This document shows, one piece after another, positions 18,688 to 26,251 of a stretch of DNA of 64,000 nucleotides. The stretch covers positions 54,375 through 118,374 of the forward strand of contig CABJEP010000001.1 of NCBI GenBank assembly GCA_902364645.1. The letters run 5' to 3'. Both the position numbers and the translations under genes were made by a program. Position 1 is the first letter of the stretch, and each line of letters starts with the position of its first letter. Below the pieces are notes generated by a model. It searched no databases and was not told the DNA's origin. It saw nothing but the letters and a program-made list of their open reading frames with translations. Origin of the DNA: Coriobacteriaceae bacterium. Its GTDB lineage: Bacteria; Actinomycetota; Coriobacteriia; Coriobacteriales; Coriobacteriaceae.

Positions 18688-19227
18688 GTGATGGCTACTG
18701 GTCCTAAATCGAGCAAGACGGCTACAAACGAATATCGAATCTCAATTGAAGGTAATCCTTATCCGCATACTCTGGCTCTCATCAACCCAGCGGGAGACAA
18801 CCTCAACATCAAAAGACATGGGTTCACGGGTCCACTAGGACAGCTATCGAGTCTTAAATATACCGTTTATGACGATGCGAATGAAAAACTCTTCACTGTC
18901 GTCGACGGTGGCTTTAGCAACATGCCCAGGGTTGCGCTCATCATCGAACACAAGGAAGTTGCGGTGTTCGATTATGGTCTAAACAGACTTGAGATGAAGT
19001 GCGTAACGAACATACCGAATTACGCAATAAAAGGTAACTTCCTATTTGGAGATTACGATATATTCAGCCAACAGGAAGTGAAGCTATCTTCAGTTATCGT
19101 CCTTCAATGTGATAAACAATCGTGCTTTAGCATACAGGTTTTGGATAAAGCCGAATTAGCCGCCGCAATTGGAATACCTACAGCCATTGCCCTTCTTAGG
19201 GCTCGGATTGAAGAGCATCTCGAATAA
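18688..19227 (+). CDS. Hypothetical protein, AT-rich, weakly LURP-one-like
   Basis: 179 aa (GTG at 18688, GAGG 9 nt upstream; ATG at 18691 is possible). No family is firmly recognised. The alternating beta-strand pattern (SLKYTVYDD, LFTVVDGG, IIEHKEVAVFDYG) and the ending NYAIKGNFLFGDYDI ... IGIPTAIALL weakly recall the LURP-one/tubby-like beta barrel. One counted 60-base line is about 42% G+C, far below the neighbours, and codon use is mixed, indicating horizontal acquisition. Bounded downstream by a perfect 22-bp palindrome. Confidence 0.7.
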   Translation: MMATGPKSSKTATNEYRISIEGNPYPHTLALINPAGDNLNIKRHGFTGPLGQLSSLKYTVYDDANEKLFTVVDGGFSNMPRVALIIEHKEVAVFDYGLNRLEMKCVTNIPNYAIKGNFLFGDYDIFSQQEVKLSSVIVLQCDKQSCFSIQVLDKAELAAAIGIPTAIALLRARIEEHLE

Positions 19228-19240
19228 ATCGCAAAAAGCA

Positions 19241-19299
19241 GTTCGTAACAACATTCAGGAGCTAGATAGTTTTTCTGGCTCCTGAATGTTGTTACGAAC
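19241..19299. repeat. Long perfect palindrome / terminator
   Basis: 22-bp perfect arms (GTTCGTAACAACATTCAG ... ) with a 15-nt loop between convergent genes. The loop contains TTTTT; there is no T-run after the stem. It probably ends both transcripts. Not similar to families A or B in arm sequence. Confidence 0.85.
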
Positions 19300-19306
19300 A
19301 TGCACC

Positions 19307-20026
19307 TTAGCGCTTAAGACTCGTGGTCTGCCAGTCAGCTACGATGCGGGCCCATTTCCTGTGCAAGTCGCGTTCGCGATCGATAAACATGATGGCAAAC
19401 GCGATAAACAGCAGCATGCTCGCCACCGCAATGGCGTGCAGCCCCATGCGCTCGATGCACCAGTTGCCCAGCACGGCGCCAAACACAAAGGTGAAGATCA
19501 CGCCAAAGTACAGCAGGCCGTTTTCCAAAAAGCCGCGCTTGTGGGTGATGATGTAATCGTCCACGTTTTGCAGTGCGTTGCGCAAGTTGCCGATGCACAT
19601 GGTCGTGGCGATGCCGTGACCGTGGATCTTGCGGAAGCTCTCGACCTGCATGCCGCAGGCAAACGAAGTGAAGCAGTTGGCGAGCAGGTTGAAATCGCCA
19701 CCGGGAATAAAACTCACGCCCAGCAAGATGACGGCTTCAAAGAACACCGTCACCTGGCGCCAGTGAATCACACTGCCAAACCGCTCGTGAACCAGGTCGG
19801 CAAGCATAATGCCCACGGCAAACGACACCACGGGGAAGAAATAGCGTCCCGCCAGCGCCCAGTTGCCCTCCGAGATGCTTACACCCACGAGCAGGATGTT
19901 GCCCGTCTGAGCGTTTGCGAAAACATGGTCGCGCCCTATGTACGAATAGACGTCCATAAAGCCACCGGCGAGCGCCAAGATGATGCCCAGCTCAATAGAC
20001 TCCGATATCTGTTTGGCACGCTGCAT
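19307..20026 (-). CDS. YoaK/DUF1275-family membrane protein
   Basis: 239-aa integral membrane protein with about six spans. Family features seen: GGFMDVYSYIGRDHVFANAQTGN near the N-terminus (key residues GFxDxxxY and TGN), SFACGMQVESFRKI, and TTMCIGNLRNA. Start set at 20026, where AAGGAGG lies upstream (10 nt gap); an open frame continues far upstream without one. Function of DUF1275 is unknown. Divergent from the radical SAM gene. Confidence 0.88.
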   Translation of the reverse strand: MQRAKQISESIELGIILALAGGFMDVYSYIGRDHVFANAQTGNILLVGVSISEGNWALAGRYFFPVVSFAVGIMLADLVHERFGSVIHWRQVTVFFEAVILLGVSFIPGGDFNLLANCFTSFACGMQVESFRKIHGHGIATTMCIGNLRNALQNVDDYIITHKRGFLENGLLYFGVIFTFVFGAVLGNWCIERMGLHAIAVASMLLFIAFAIMFIDRERDLHRKWARIVADWQTTSLKR

Positions 20027-20282
20027 CGTCGTGCATCCTCCTTGTTGACGACCCTCTCGTGCGTTGGCGGAAACATAGCCGCCGTTCATACTGTAACCCA
20101 TTGACAACATGGCGCGCCCACGAGACGGGTCTCCCAATGCGCAGATACACAGTCTGGAAACAAACCGTGAGCGCGGCGCCACACCCGATGCCCGACGCCT
20201 CGTGTACTCCACCAGTCTTTTTAGCCCCGTCCCAAAAAGACTGGTTACAATTACGTGCAGCATACAAACACCGGGAGGGATC

Positions 20283-22418
20283 GTGGCAAAAAAGCCTCAG
20301 CACGCTCAGAATAACCAGCGCAGTCAGCAGGGCAAACAGGGCCAGCAGCAAAAGCGCAGCGGCAAGGCCCAGGGCGGCCACGCCGCTCATACCCCGGCAG
20401 CGCCCGCCCGTCCCTGGCGCCCGGGCCGCGATAAGTTCCTCCCCGTCAGCCGCGCCGATATGGACGCGCGCGGTTGGGACCAGTGTGACTTCGTCTACAT
20501 CTGCGGCGACGCCTACGTGGACCACCCCAGCTTTGGTATGGCCATCATCAGCCGCGTACTCGACGCGCACGGCTACAAAGTGGGCATCATCTGTCAGCCC
20601 GACTGGACCGACCCCGCCAGCATCACGGTGCTCGGCGAGCCTCGCCTGGGCTTTCTCGTCAGTGCCGGTAACATGGACTCCATGGTCAACCACTATTCGG
20701 TGACCAAGCACCGCCGCCACACCGACGCCTATACCCCCGGTGGCGAGGAGGGGCACCGCCCCAATCGTGCCGTCACGGTCTACGGCAACCTCATCCGCCA
20801 GACGTTCAAGGACGCTCCCATCATCATCGGCGGCATCGAGGCAAGCCTGCGCCGCCTGGCCCACTACGACTACTGGCAGGACAAGCTCAAGCGCTCGGTA
20901 CTGCTCGACTCGGGCGCCGACATCCTCATCTACGGCATGGGCGAGCACGCGATCGTCGAGATCGCTGACGCGCTCGACGCCGGACTGCCCGTCGATCAGA
21001 TCACCTATATCAACGGCACCGTCTACCGCACCAGCTCGCTCGACGAGGTCTATGACTACGACCTGCTTCCCAGCTGGGACGACCTTGCCGCCGACAAGCT
21101 CAACTACGCGCGCAGCTTTAACGTGCAGCAGCAGAATATGGACCCCATCACCGGACATCGCCTGGTAGAGCCCTACCCCAACAGCGTCTATGTGGTACAG
21201 AACCCGCCGTCGGCAACACTCACCACCGATGAGATGGACGAGATGGCCGAGCTCCCCTACGCACGCGATTGGCATCCCGACTACGACGCGGCGGGCGGCG
21301 TGCCGGCCTTTGCCGAGATCAAGTTTTCCATTAGCTCCAACCGCGGCTGTTTTGGCGAGTGCTCGTTTTGCGCCCTCACCTTCCACCAGGGCCGCGTGCT
21401 GCAGATGCGCAGCCACGACTCGATCATGCGCGAGGCCGAGCTGCTCACACACGATCCCGAGTTTAAGGGCTACATCAACGACGTGGGCGGACCGACGGCA
21501 AACTTTAGCCGTCCCGCCTGCGACAAGCAGCTCAAGCACGGCGTATGCAAGAACAAGCGCTGCCTGTGGCCAAGCGTGTGCAAGAACATGGTGGTCGACG
21601 AGAGCGGCTACACGCAGCTGCTGCGCGACCTGCGCCAGCTGCCGGGCGTCAAGAAGGTCTTTGTCCGCAGCGGCATCCGCTTTGACTACACCATGGCCGA
21701 TGCCTCGGACGAGTTTTTGCGCGAGCTTTTGGAGCACCATGTCTCGGGCCAGCTGCGCGTAGCGCCCGAGCACGTGAGCGATGCAGTGCTGTCCGTGATG
21801 GGCAAGCCGAGCCGCGCCGTCTACGATGCGTTCTGCCGTAAGTTTGAACGTCTGAACCGCGAATACGGACTCAAGCAGTACGTGGTGCCATATCTGATCT
21901 CGAGCCACCCGGGCTCAACCATGAAGGAAGCTGTGGACCTTGCCGAGGCCGTGCGCGACATGGGCTACATGCCCGAGCAGGTGCAGGACTTCTACCCCAC
22001 CCCGTCCACCATGTCGACCTGCATGTACTACACCGGCGTGGACCCGCGCACCATGGAGCCGATCTATGTAGCGCGCGACCCGCACGAGAAGGCCATGCAG
22101 CGCGCGCTCATCCAGTACCGCAAGCCCGAGAACTACAAGCTCGTGCGCGAGGCACTGGAAAAGGCTGGCCGTCGCGATCTGATCGGCTACACCAAGCATT
22201 GCCTGATTCGCCCCGTGCCGCCGCGCCCGGGCGAGACGTCTGCTGGCGGTGGGCATGGCACCGGCAAGAAGGGCGGCAAGCCGCACGGTGACGCCGCCGG
22301 CAAGGGACCCAAGGGCAGCAAGGGTCACGGCGGCATGTCGCGCGCGCAGAACACCGCAGGCCGCAACCGCGCAGCTCAGGGGCGTCAGGGTGCCAACGGA
22401 GGCGGTCGCCGCAACTAG
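20283..22418 (+). CDS. YgiQ-family radical SAM protein
   Basis: 711 aa. N-terminal YgiQ domain (about 60-330: DFVYICGDAYVDHPSFG, GNMDSMVNHYS, PIIIGGIEASLRRLAHYDYW), then the radical SAM core with the cluster motif CFGECSFC (about 355-362) and a C-terminal DUF3362-like part (PEQVQDFYPTPSTMSTCMYYTG). Lys/Gln-rich N-terminal and Gly/Lys-rich C-terminal tails (last 80 residues) are low-complexity. The GTG at 20283 has GGGAGG 4-5 nt upstream and is preferred over an upstream frame extension. Reaction unknown. Its stop codon overlaps that of the convergent CPBP gene (shared CTAG). Confidence 0.9.
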   Translation: MAKKPQHAQNNQRSQQGKQGQQQKRSGKAQGGHAAHTPAAPARPWRPGRDKFLPVSRADMDARGWDQCDFVYICGDAYVDHPSFGMAIISRVLDAHGYKVGIICQPDWTDPASITVLGEPRLGFLVSAGNMDSMVNHYSVTKHRRHTDAYTPGGEEGHRPNRAVTVYGNLIRQTFKDAPIIIGGIEASLRRLAHYDYWQDKLKRSVLLDSGADILIYGMGEHAIVEIADALDAGLPVDQITYINGTVYRTSSLDEVYDYDLLPSWDDLAADKLNYARSFNVQQQNMDPITGHRLVEPYPNSVYVVQNPPSATLTTDEMDEMAELPYARDWHPDYDAAGGVPAFAEIKFSISSNRGCFGECSFCALTFHQGRVLQMRSHDSIMREAELLTHDPEFKGYINDVGGPTANFSRPACDKQLKHGVCKNKRCLWPSVCKNMVVDESGYTQLLRDLRQLPGVKKVFVRSGIRFDYTMADASDEFLRELLEHHVSGQLRVAPEHVSDAVLSVMGKPSRAVYDAFCRKFERLNREYGLKQYVVPYLISSHPGSTMKEAVDLAEAVRDMGYMPEQVQDFYPTPSTMSTCMYYTGVDPRTMEPIYVARDPHEKAMQRALIQYRKPENYKLVREALEKAGRRDLIGYTKHCLIRPVPPRPGETSAGGGHGTGKKGGKPHGDAAGKGPKGSKGHGGMSRAQNTAGRNRAAQGRQGANGGGRRN

Positions 22419-23326
22419 CGAAATGGTGCTCTCGCTGCGTCCATCCCACACGCTTGGCGCAGCGAGCGCATTGCCTCCACCAGGATCACGCCGGCGATTG
22501 CGACCGTGATTATCACGTCGAACGGCGTGTTCACAAACCAGAGCAACGTCATGAGATACGAGCCGGCATTAAAGGCAAAGTGCAACAGGATCGTGTAGCG
22601 GAGCTTTCCGGTCGTCACGAGCACCCAGCCAAAAATGAGGCCGGCAGCGCCCGCATAGCAGCCCTGTACCCAATTCATGTGCATAAAGCCGAAGATTGCC
22701 GCCTGCAGTACGATTGCCGCGGCGATACCCCACGTGCTCGGGGCCGCCCAAGGCACCATGGCGCCGTCCTGCGCACCCGCACGACGCCGGCGCTTCCAGA
22801 GCGGACGGCACTGCGGGTTAAATGCTCGGAGCGAAAACTCAAAAATGATGCCGCGCACCAGCAACTCCTCGCAAAACGGAGCGCCGAGCACCGTGGTCAG
22901 GACGGCCAGGTAGCTCGTGTCGCCCATGCCTGTTTCCTCGACAAGTTCACTGTAGTCGGCCGCGACCTCGGGCAACAGCGACAGCACGGCGTCGGTCACG
23001 TAGCCAACGACCACCTGCAGGGCAAGGCCGATCACGATAACGCAGGCGATGCGCCTCCATGCTTTGCCTGCTCCCCCGCCAAGCGGGCGCTCGCCCTGCC
23101 AGCGCGTCATAAACGAGCGCGGCCACAGATAACGCCACCACAGCAGCGCCATCAAAAACGACGCCATCTGCGCGGCAGCCTGAAGCAATTGAATATCGAG
23201 GTCGTCAATCGAAAAGCCCATGAAAACCGATGCGACGCCCAGAGCGGAGAACAAAACCACGCTCAGAGCGATATCGGCAGCGACGACGCCAAAACAGGCA
23301 AGCGCCCAAACCAGCGCATTGAGCAT
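22415..23326 (-). CDS. CPBP-family intramembrane metalloprotease
   Basis: 303-aa multi-span membrane protein. Abi/CAAX (CPBP) motifs: CEELLVRG (Glu-Glu-x3-Arg), FGFMHMN (second His motif) and HFAFN near the C-terminus. Members process prenylated proteins, confer bacteriocin self-immunity or have unknown targets; nothing here points to one role. Start at 23326 after GGAGGAGG. Lies directly downstream of an orphan antitoxin gene. Confidence 0.87.
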   Translation of the reverse strand: MLNALVWALACFGVVAADIALSVVLFSALGVASVFMGFSIDDLDIQLLQAAAQMASFLMALLWWRYLWPRSFMTRWQGERPLGGGAGKAWRRIACVIVIGLALQVVVGYVTDAVLSLLPEVAADYSELVEETGMGDTSYLAVLTTVLGAPFCEELLVRGIIFEFSLRAFNPQCRPLWKRRRRAGAQDGAMVPWAAPSTWGIAAAIVLQAAIFGFMHMNWVQGCYAGAAGLIFGWVLVTTGKLRYTILLHFAFNAGSYLMTLLWFVNTPFDVIITVAIAGVILVEAMRSLRQACGMDAARAPFR

Positions 23327-23355
23327 GCCAACCTCCTCCCGACGGGTAGTCATAT

Positions 23356-23393
23356 AAGAACGTCCCCAACGACTAGTCATTGGGGACGTTCTT
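23356..23393. repeat. GGGACGTTC-type palindrome (family C)
   Basis: Perfect 14-bp arms AAGAACGTCCCCAA / TTGGGGACGTTCTT with a 10-nt loop. A third related segment, GTTGGGGACAGTC, follows at 23405-23417. The palindrome overlaps the 3' end of the antitoxin gene. Related sequence at 34850 and 45851. Confidence 0.85.
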
Positions 23394-23598
23394 CAACGAC
23401 CAGCCGTTGGGGACAGTCTTTGCCAAAGGCCCCGTTGGGCGAGATGTCGAACGGGAAGGTGCCGCAGCGATTGAACGCGGCGATAAACATGCGGATGGCG
23501 TTGGACGGCGTGGTGCCCACGAGCTGGGTTGCCGCCGCGAAGGCCGCCTTTTCCTCGGGCAAGACCTTCGCGACAACCGGGGTCATGTGTTCTGCCAT
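23377..23598 (-). CDS. RelB/DinJ-type antitoxin, no toxin beside it
   Basis: 73 aa from the ATG at 23598 (AAGGAA 6 nt upstream). VAKVLPEEKAAFAAATQLVGTTPSNAIRMFIAAFNRCGTFPFDI matches in pattern the ribbon-helix-helix region of RelB/DinJ (key elements: basic first strand, TPSNAIRMF helix, PFDI end). The last 16 residues are encoded by a dispersed family C palindrome, so the natural C-terminus that would bind a toxin is probably lost. No RelE/YafQ-like gene follows; the next gene is a CPBP protease. Likely an orphan remnant or a stand-alone regulator. Confidence 0.75.
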   Translation of the reverse strand: MAEHMTPVVAKVLPEEKAAFAAATQLVGTTPSNAIRMFIAAFNRCGTFPFDISPNGAFGKDCPQRLVVEERPQ

Positions 23599-23710
23599 GG
23601 CGCTTCCTTTTTGAAACGACGGTGGTGCGGATAGATGCGGGCCACGCGGCTGGGCGACGGGCTGTGAAGGCAACCCGATTGGCCCGCATCCGGAGTTTGT
23701 TTCTGCGGCG

Positions 23711-23757
23711 TTGGTATTACTTGGTATTCCTAAGTATTACCCCGCAGATAGAATACC
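23711..23757 (-). promoter_or_regulatory. Probable antitoxin operator: 10-bp-phased repeats
   Basis: Three successive 10-bp units TTGGTATTAC, TTGGTATTCC and TAAGTATTAC plus an inverted GAATACC, about 115 bp before the antitoxin start. Helically phased half-sites are what a RelB-type autorepressor would bind. Confidence 0.55.
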
Positions 23758-23813
23758 ACACCCGACCCCATGGGGACGGAGAAAAACGGATCATTTTGTT
23801 GCTAAGTTAGTAT

Positions 23814-25190
23814 TTAGAGCGTGATGATGTCCGAGATATTGAGGGCCCGAGCGTCAGCGGCATCGTGTGTGGCGAGTAGGAGCATGCGACCGTCGAGCAG
23901 ATCGAGCACGACCTCGGCCGTCGCATCGCGCGCGACGACATCCAGGCCGGTAAAGGGCTCGTCCAGAATCACCGCGCCGCCCGGGCACAGCAGTGCTCGG
24001 GCAATCTCGACGCGACGACGCTGCCCACCCGAGAGCTCGGCCACGCGAGCATGCAAATCGACCCCCGGCACCAACAGGCGCAGCAGGGCCGCGGCACCCG
24101 AGGCGTCCACGCGCGCGTCGGCGCACACCAGCACGTTTTCCAAAGCCGAAACGTCCTCAACCAAGCGCGCGTCCTGAAACACCATGGAGCACGGCGCGCA
24201 CTCCCCCGCAGCCAGCGCAAGCAACGTCGACTTGCCCACACCCGAGGTGCCCATCACGCAGGCGCGCCCACCGGCGGGCACGCAGAGTGTCAGTCCGTCG
24301 AGCGCCGGAGCCCAGGGCGCCCGCTCGCCCACGGCGAGCGCAAGCTCCGCCGCAGCGCCGCCCCCGGCAGCCCCCGCACGCCCGCGAGCGCCGCGTCCAT
24401 GCGCCCGCACGGCCACGCGCCACGCCACGGGTCCCGAAACCCGCAGCAGCCACACCAGCACGCGCTCACACGCCCACGAGGCGGCAACGACCAGCACGGT
24501 CCACGCCAGCAGATCAGCCGTCTCAATCAAAAGCTTCGCCTGATAGATGCGCTCACCCACGGTGCCCACCGCCATGCCGATGAGCTCGGCTGCCACGCCG
24601 GCCTTCCAGCTCATGCCGATCACCGACTGCGCGCACGAAAGCACAAACGGTAGAACTTCGCGCCAGGTATGGGCGCAAAACAGGCGCCAGCCCCGTACGC
24701 CATGCAGGCGAAACATCTGCTCCAGCGGTTTGTTCACTTGCGCCAAGCCCTCGGCCAGCGAGAAATACACGCCCGGCAGCGCCATCAAAAAAACAGCGGC
24801 GATGCTCACGCGCGCCGATCCCAGCCAAATGAGCAGCAGGACTACCACGCAGGCGACCGGTGTCGCCTTTACAAACGACAGCGCCGGAGCCACCAGGCGC
24901 GCAAACGCCCGCGACCGTGACGAAATCCCGGCAAGCACGCCACCACACACCGCGGCAAGCGCCAGCCCGCCCAGTATCCGCGCGCCCGAGCCCGCCAAAA
25001 TCGCCCAGGTACCGCCATCGCACACCAGGCGCAGCAGCGCCAAGGCAACCGCGCCCGGCCCCGGTAAAATCAACGGCTGCGCCACCAGCGCCGCCGCAAA
25101 GATCCACACGGCAAGCCAAAAGGCGGCGACGGCACCTACTGCCGCCACCGCCTTCGCACGCTCAGTCATTTGTCGAGCAAACGCACGCAC
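23814..25190 (-). CDS. Fused ABC transporter permease-ATPase (SsuC+SsuB type)
   Basis: 458 aa in one chain. Residues about 10-255 are a binding-protein-dependent permease with six or so spans and the EAA-like loop LEQMFRLHGVRGWRLFCAHTWREVLP. A Gly/Ala/Arg linker (about 265-290) leads to an ATPase: Walker A MGTSGVGKSTLL, signature ELSGGQRRRVEIARAL, Walker B GAVILDEPFTGLD, switch LLLATHDA. Family: nitrate/sulfonate/taurine/NMT1 importers, in which the two parts are normally separate genes. The ATPase is short, with little between Walker A and the Q-loop (CSMVFQDARL). GTG start with GGAG 6 nt before, 3 nt after the binding-protein gene. Substrate unknown. Confidence 0.9.
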   Translation of the reverse strand: MRAFARQMTERAKAVAAVGAVAAFWLAVWIFAAALVAQPLILPGPGAVALALLRLVCDGGTWAILAGSGARILGGLALAAVCGGVLAGISSRSRAFARLVAPALSFVKATPVACVVVLLLIWLGSARVSIAAVFLMALPGVYFSLAEGLAQVNKPLEQMFRLHGVRGWRLFCAHTWREVLPFVLSCAQSVIGMSWKAGVAAELIGMAVGTVGERIYQAKLLIETADLLAWTVLVVAASWACERVLVWLLRVSGPVAWRVAVRAHGRGARGRAGAAGGGAAAELALAVGERAPWAPALDGLTLCVPAGGRACVMGTSGVGKSTLLALAAGECAPCSMVFQDARLVEDVSALENVLVCADARVDASGAAALLRLLVPGVDLHARVAELSGGQRRRVEIARALLCPGGAVILDEPFTGLDVVARDATAEVVLDLLDGRMLLLATHDAADARALNISDIITL

Positions 25191-25193
25191 GAG

Positions 25194-26249
25194 CTACTCC
25201 ATGTAGTAGAAATCGTCAGCCGGAAGCTTACCGCCCACGGCGCTCGCGTCCGCATCGGCCAGCACCTGTAGGTACCCACCGAGCGCCGCCTTCATATCTT
25301 TCCCCGTCTGGCACACGAGCATGCACCCGGGAATCGCCTTTTCGGCAATCGTGGCGTTATCGACGATACCCGCATCGACCACGGCCTGCGCCCAGTCTGA
25401 CGGCGCCGCATTGACAGCCTTCACGCTCGCCTCGTGGCAGCTCAGGAATTCCGCCACGGCCTCGGGATGTTCCTCGGCAAACGCGCGGCGCACCACGGTC
25501 ACACCCGTCAGCAAGCGCGAGCCCGTGTCTCCTGCCAGCTCGTCCCACACATCGGTCAGGCTCACCGGTGCCGACAGCTTGCCCTCGCTCTTGGCGATAG
25601 CAGCGGTCTTGAACGGCTCCGGCAGCACGCCCACGGCAGACGGATCGGCAAGCAACGCCGACAGCACCTCGGTGGGCTCGCTCTTAAACTCGAGCGTCAC
25701 CTGGCCGGTCAGGCCCGCGCGCTCCAGCAGGTAGTTCATGACGTACTCCGGCGTCGTGCCCTTGCCCGTCATGTAGGCGGTGCGACCCGCCAGGTCGCCA
25801 AACGAGGCCACACTCGCATCGCCCGTCACAACGTTCAGCACGCCCAGCGTGTTGATGTCGATGACCTGCACCGCGCCCTCGGTCTTGTTGTAGAGCGCGC
25901 TCGCCACGTTGGCTGGCACCAGGGCAATGTCGATATCGCCCTGAATGACCTTGGGCACGATCTCGTCGGCGGCGGTGTTGATCGCAAAGTCGAACTCGTT
26001 GTCCGTCTCGCCGTTTGCGGCCTGGTCCATAAACTGCACCAGGCCAATCGAGGTCGGCCCCTTGAGCGAGGCGACATGCACCTCGACCGACTCTGCAGCA
26101 GCACCGGCGCCGTCCGTGGCAGCCGAGCCCGCGGCGGACCCGGCACCGGCAGCCCCGCCGCCACAGCCCGCGAGCGCAAGCGACAACGCGCCCGCGGCAA
26201 GCGCTGAGGCAAACCCTCGGCGCGACATCTCAACATTACATGCGCGCAT
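25194..26249 (-). CDS. ABC substrate-binding lipoprotein (SsuA/NMT1-like)
   Basis: 351 aa. Signal peptide with twin arginines (MSRRGFASALAAG) and lipobox LAGC, then a Gly/Ala/Ser linker. The mature part has the NMT1/SsuA two-lobe pattern: MDQAANGE, VIQGDIDIALVPANVASALYNK, GKGTTPEYVMNYLLERAGL and PEPFKTAAI. Delivers ligand to the fused permease-ATPase encoded 3 nt downstream. ATG at 26249 chosen; GAGGGG is 11 nt upstream and lies in the hydrogenase stop region, so the two genes are coupled. A GTG at 26258 is the alternative. Ligand not predictable (thiamine precursor, sulfonate and others are possible). Confidence 0.88.
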   Translation of the reverse strand: MRACNVEMSRRGFASALAAGALSLALAGCGGGAAGAGSAAGSAATDGAGAAAESVEVHVASLKGPTSIGLVQFMDQAANGETDNEFDFAINTAADEIVPKVIQGDIDIALVPANVASALYNKTEGAVQVIDINTLGVLNVVTGDASVASFGDLAGRTAYMTGKGTTPEYVMNYLLERAGLTGQVTLEFKSEPTEVLSALLADPSAVGVLPEPFKTAAIAKSEGKLSAPVSLTDVWDELAGDTGSRLLTGVTVVRRAFAEEHPEAVAEFLSCHEASVKAVNAAPSDWAQAVVDAGIVDNATIAEKAIPGCMLVCQTGKDMKAALGGYLQVLADADASAVGGKLPADDFYYME

Positions 26250-26251
26250 CG

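Noticed and set aside
23377..23598. Frameshifted toxin downstream of the antitoxin
   Set aside because: The 50 bp to the CPBP start are repeat sequence; no RelE/YafQ motif in any frame.
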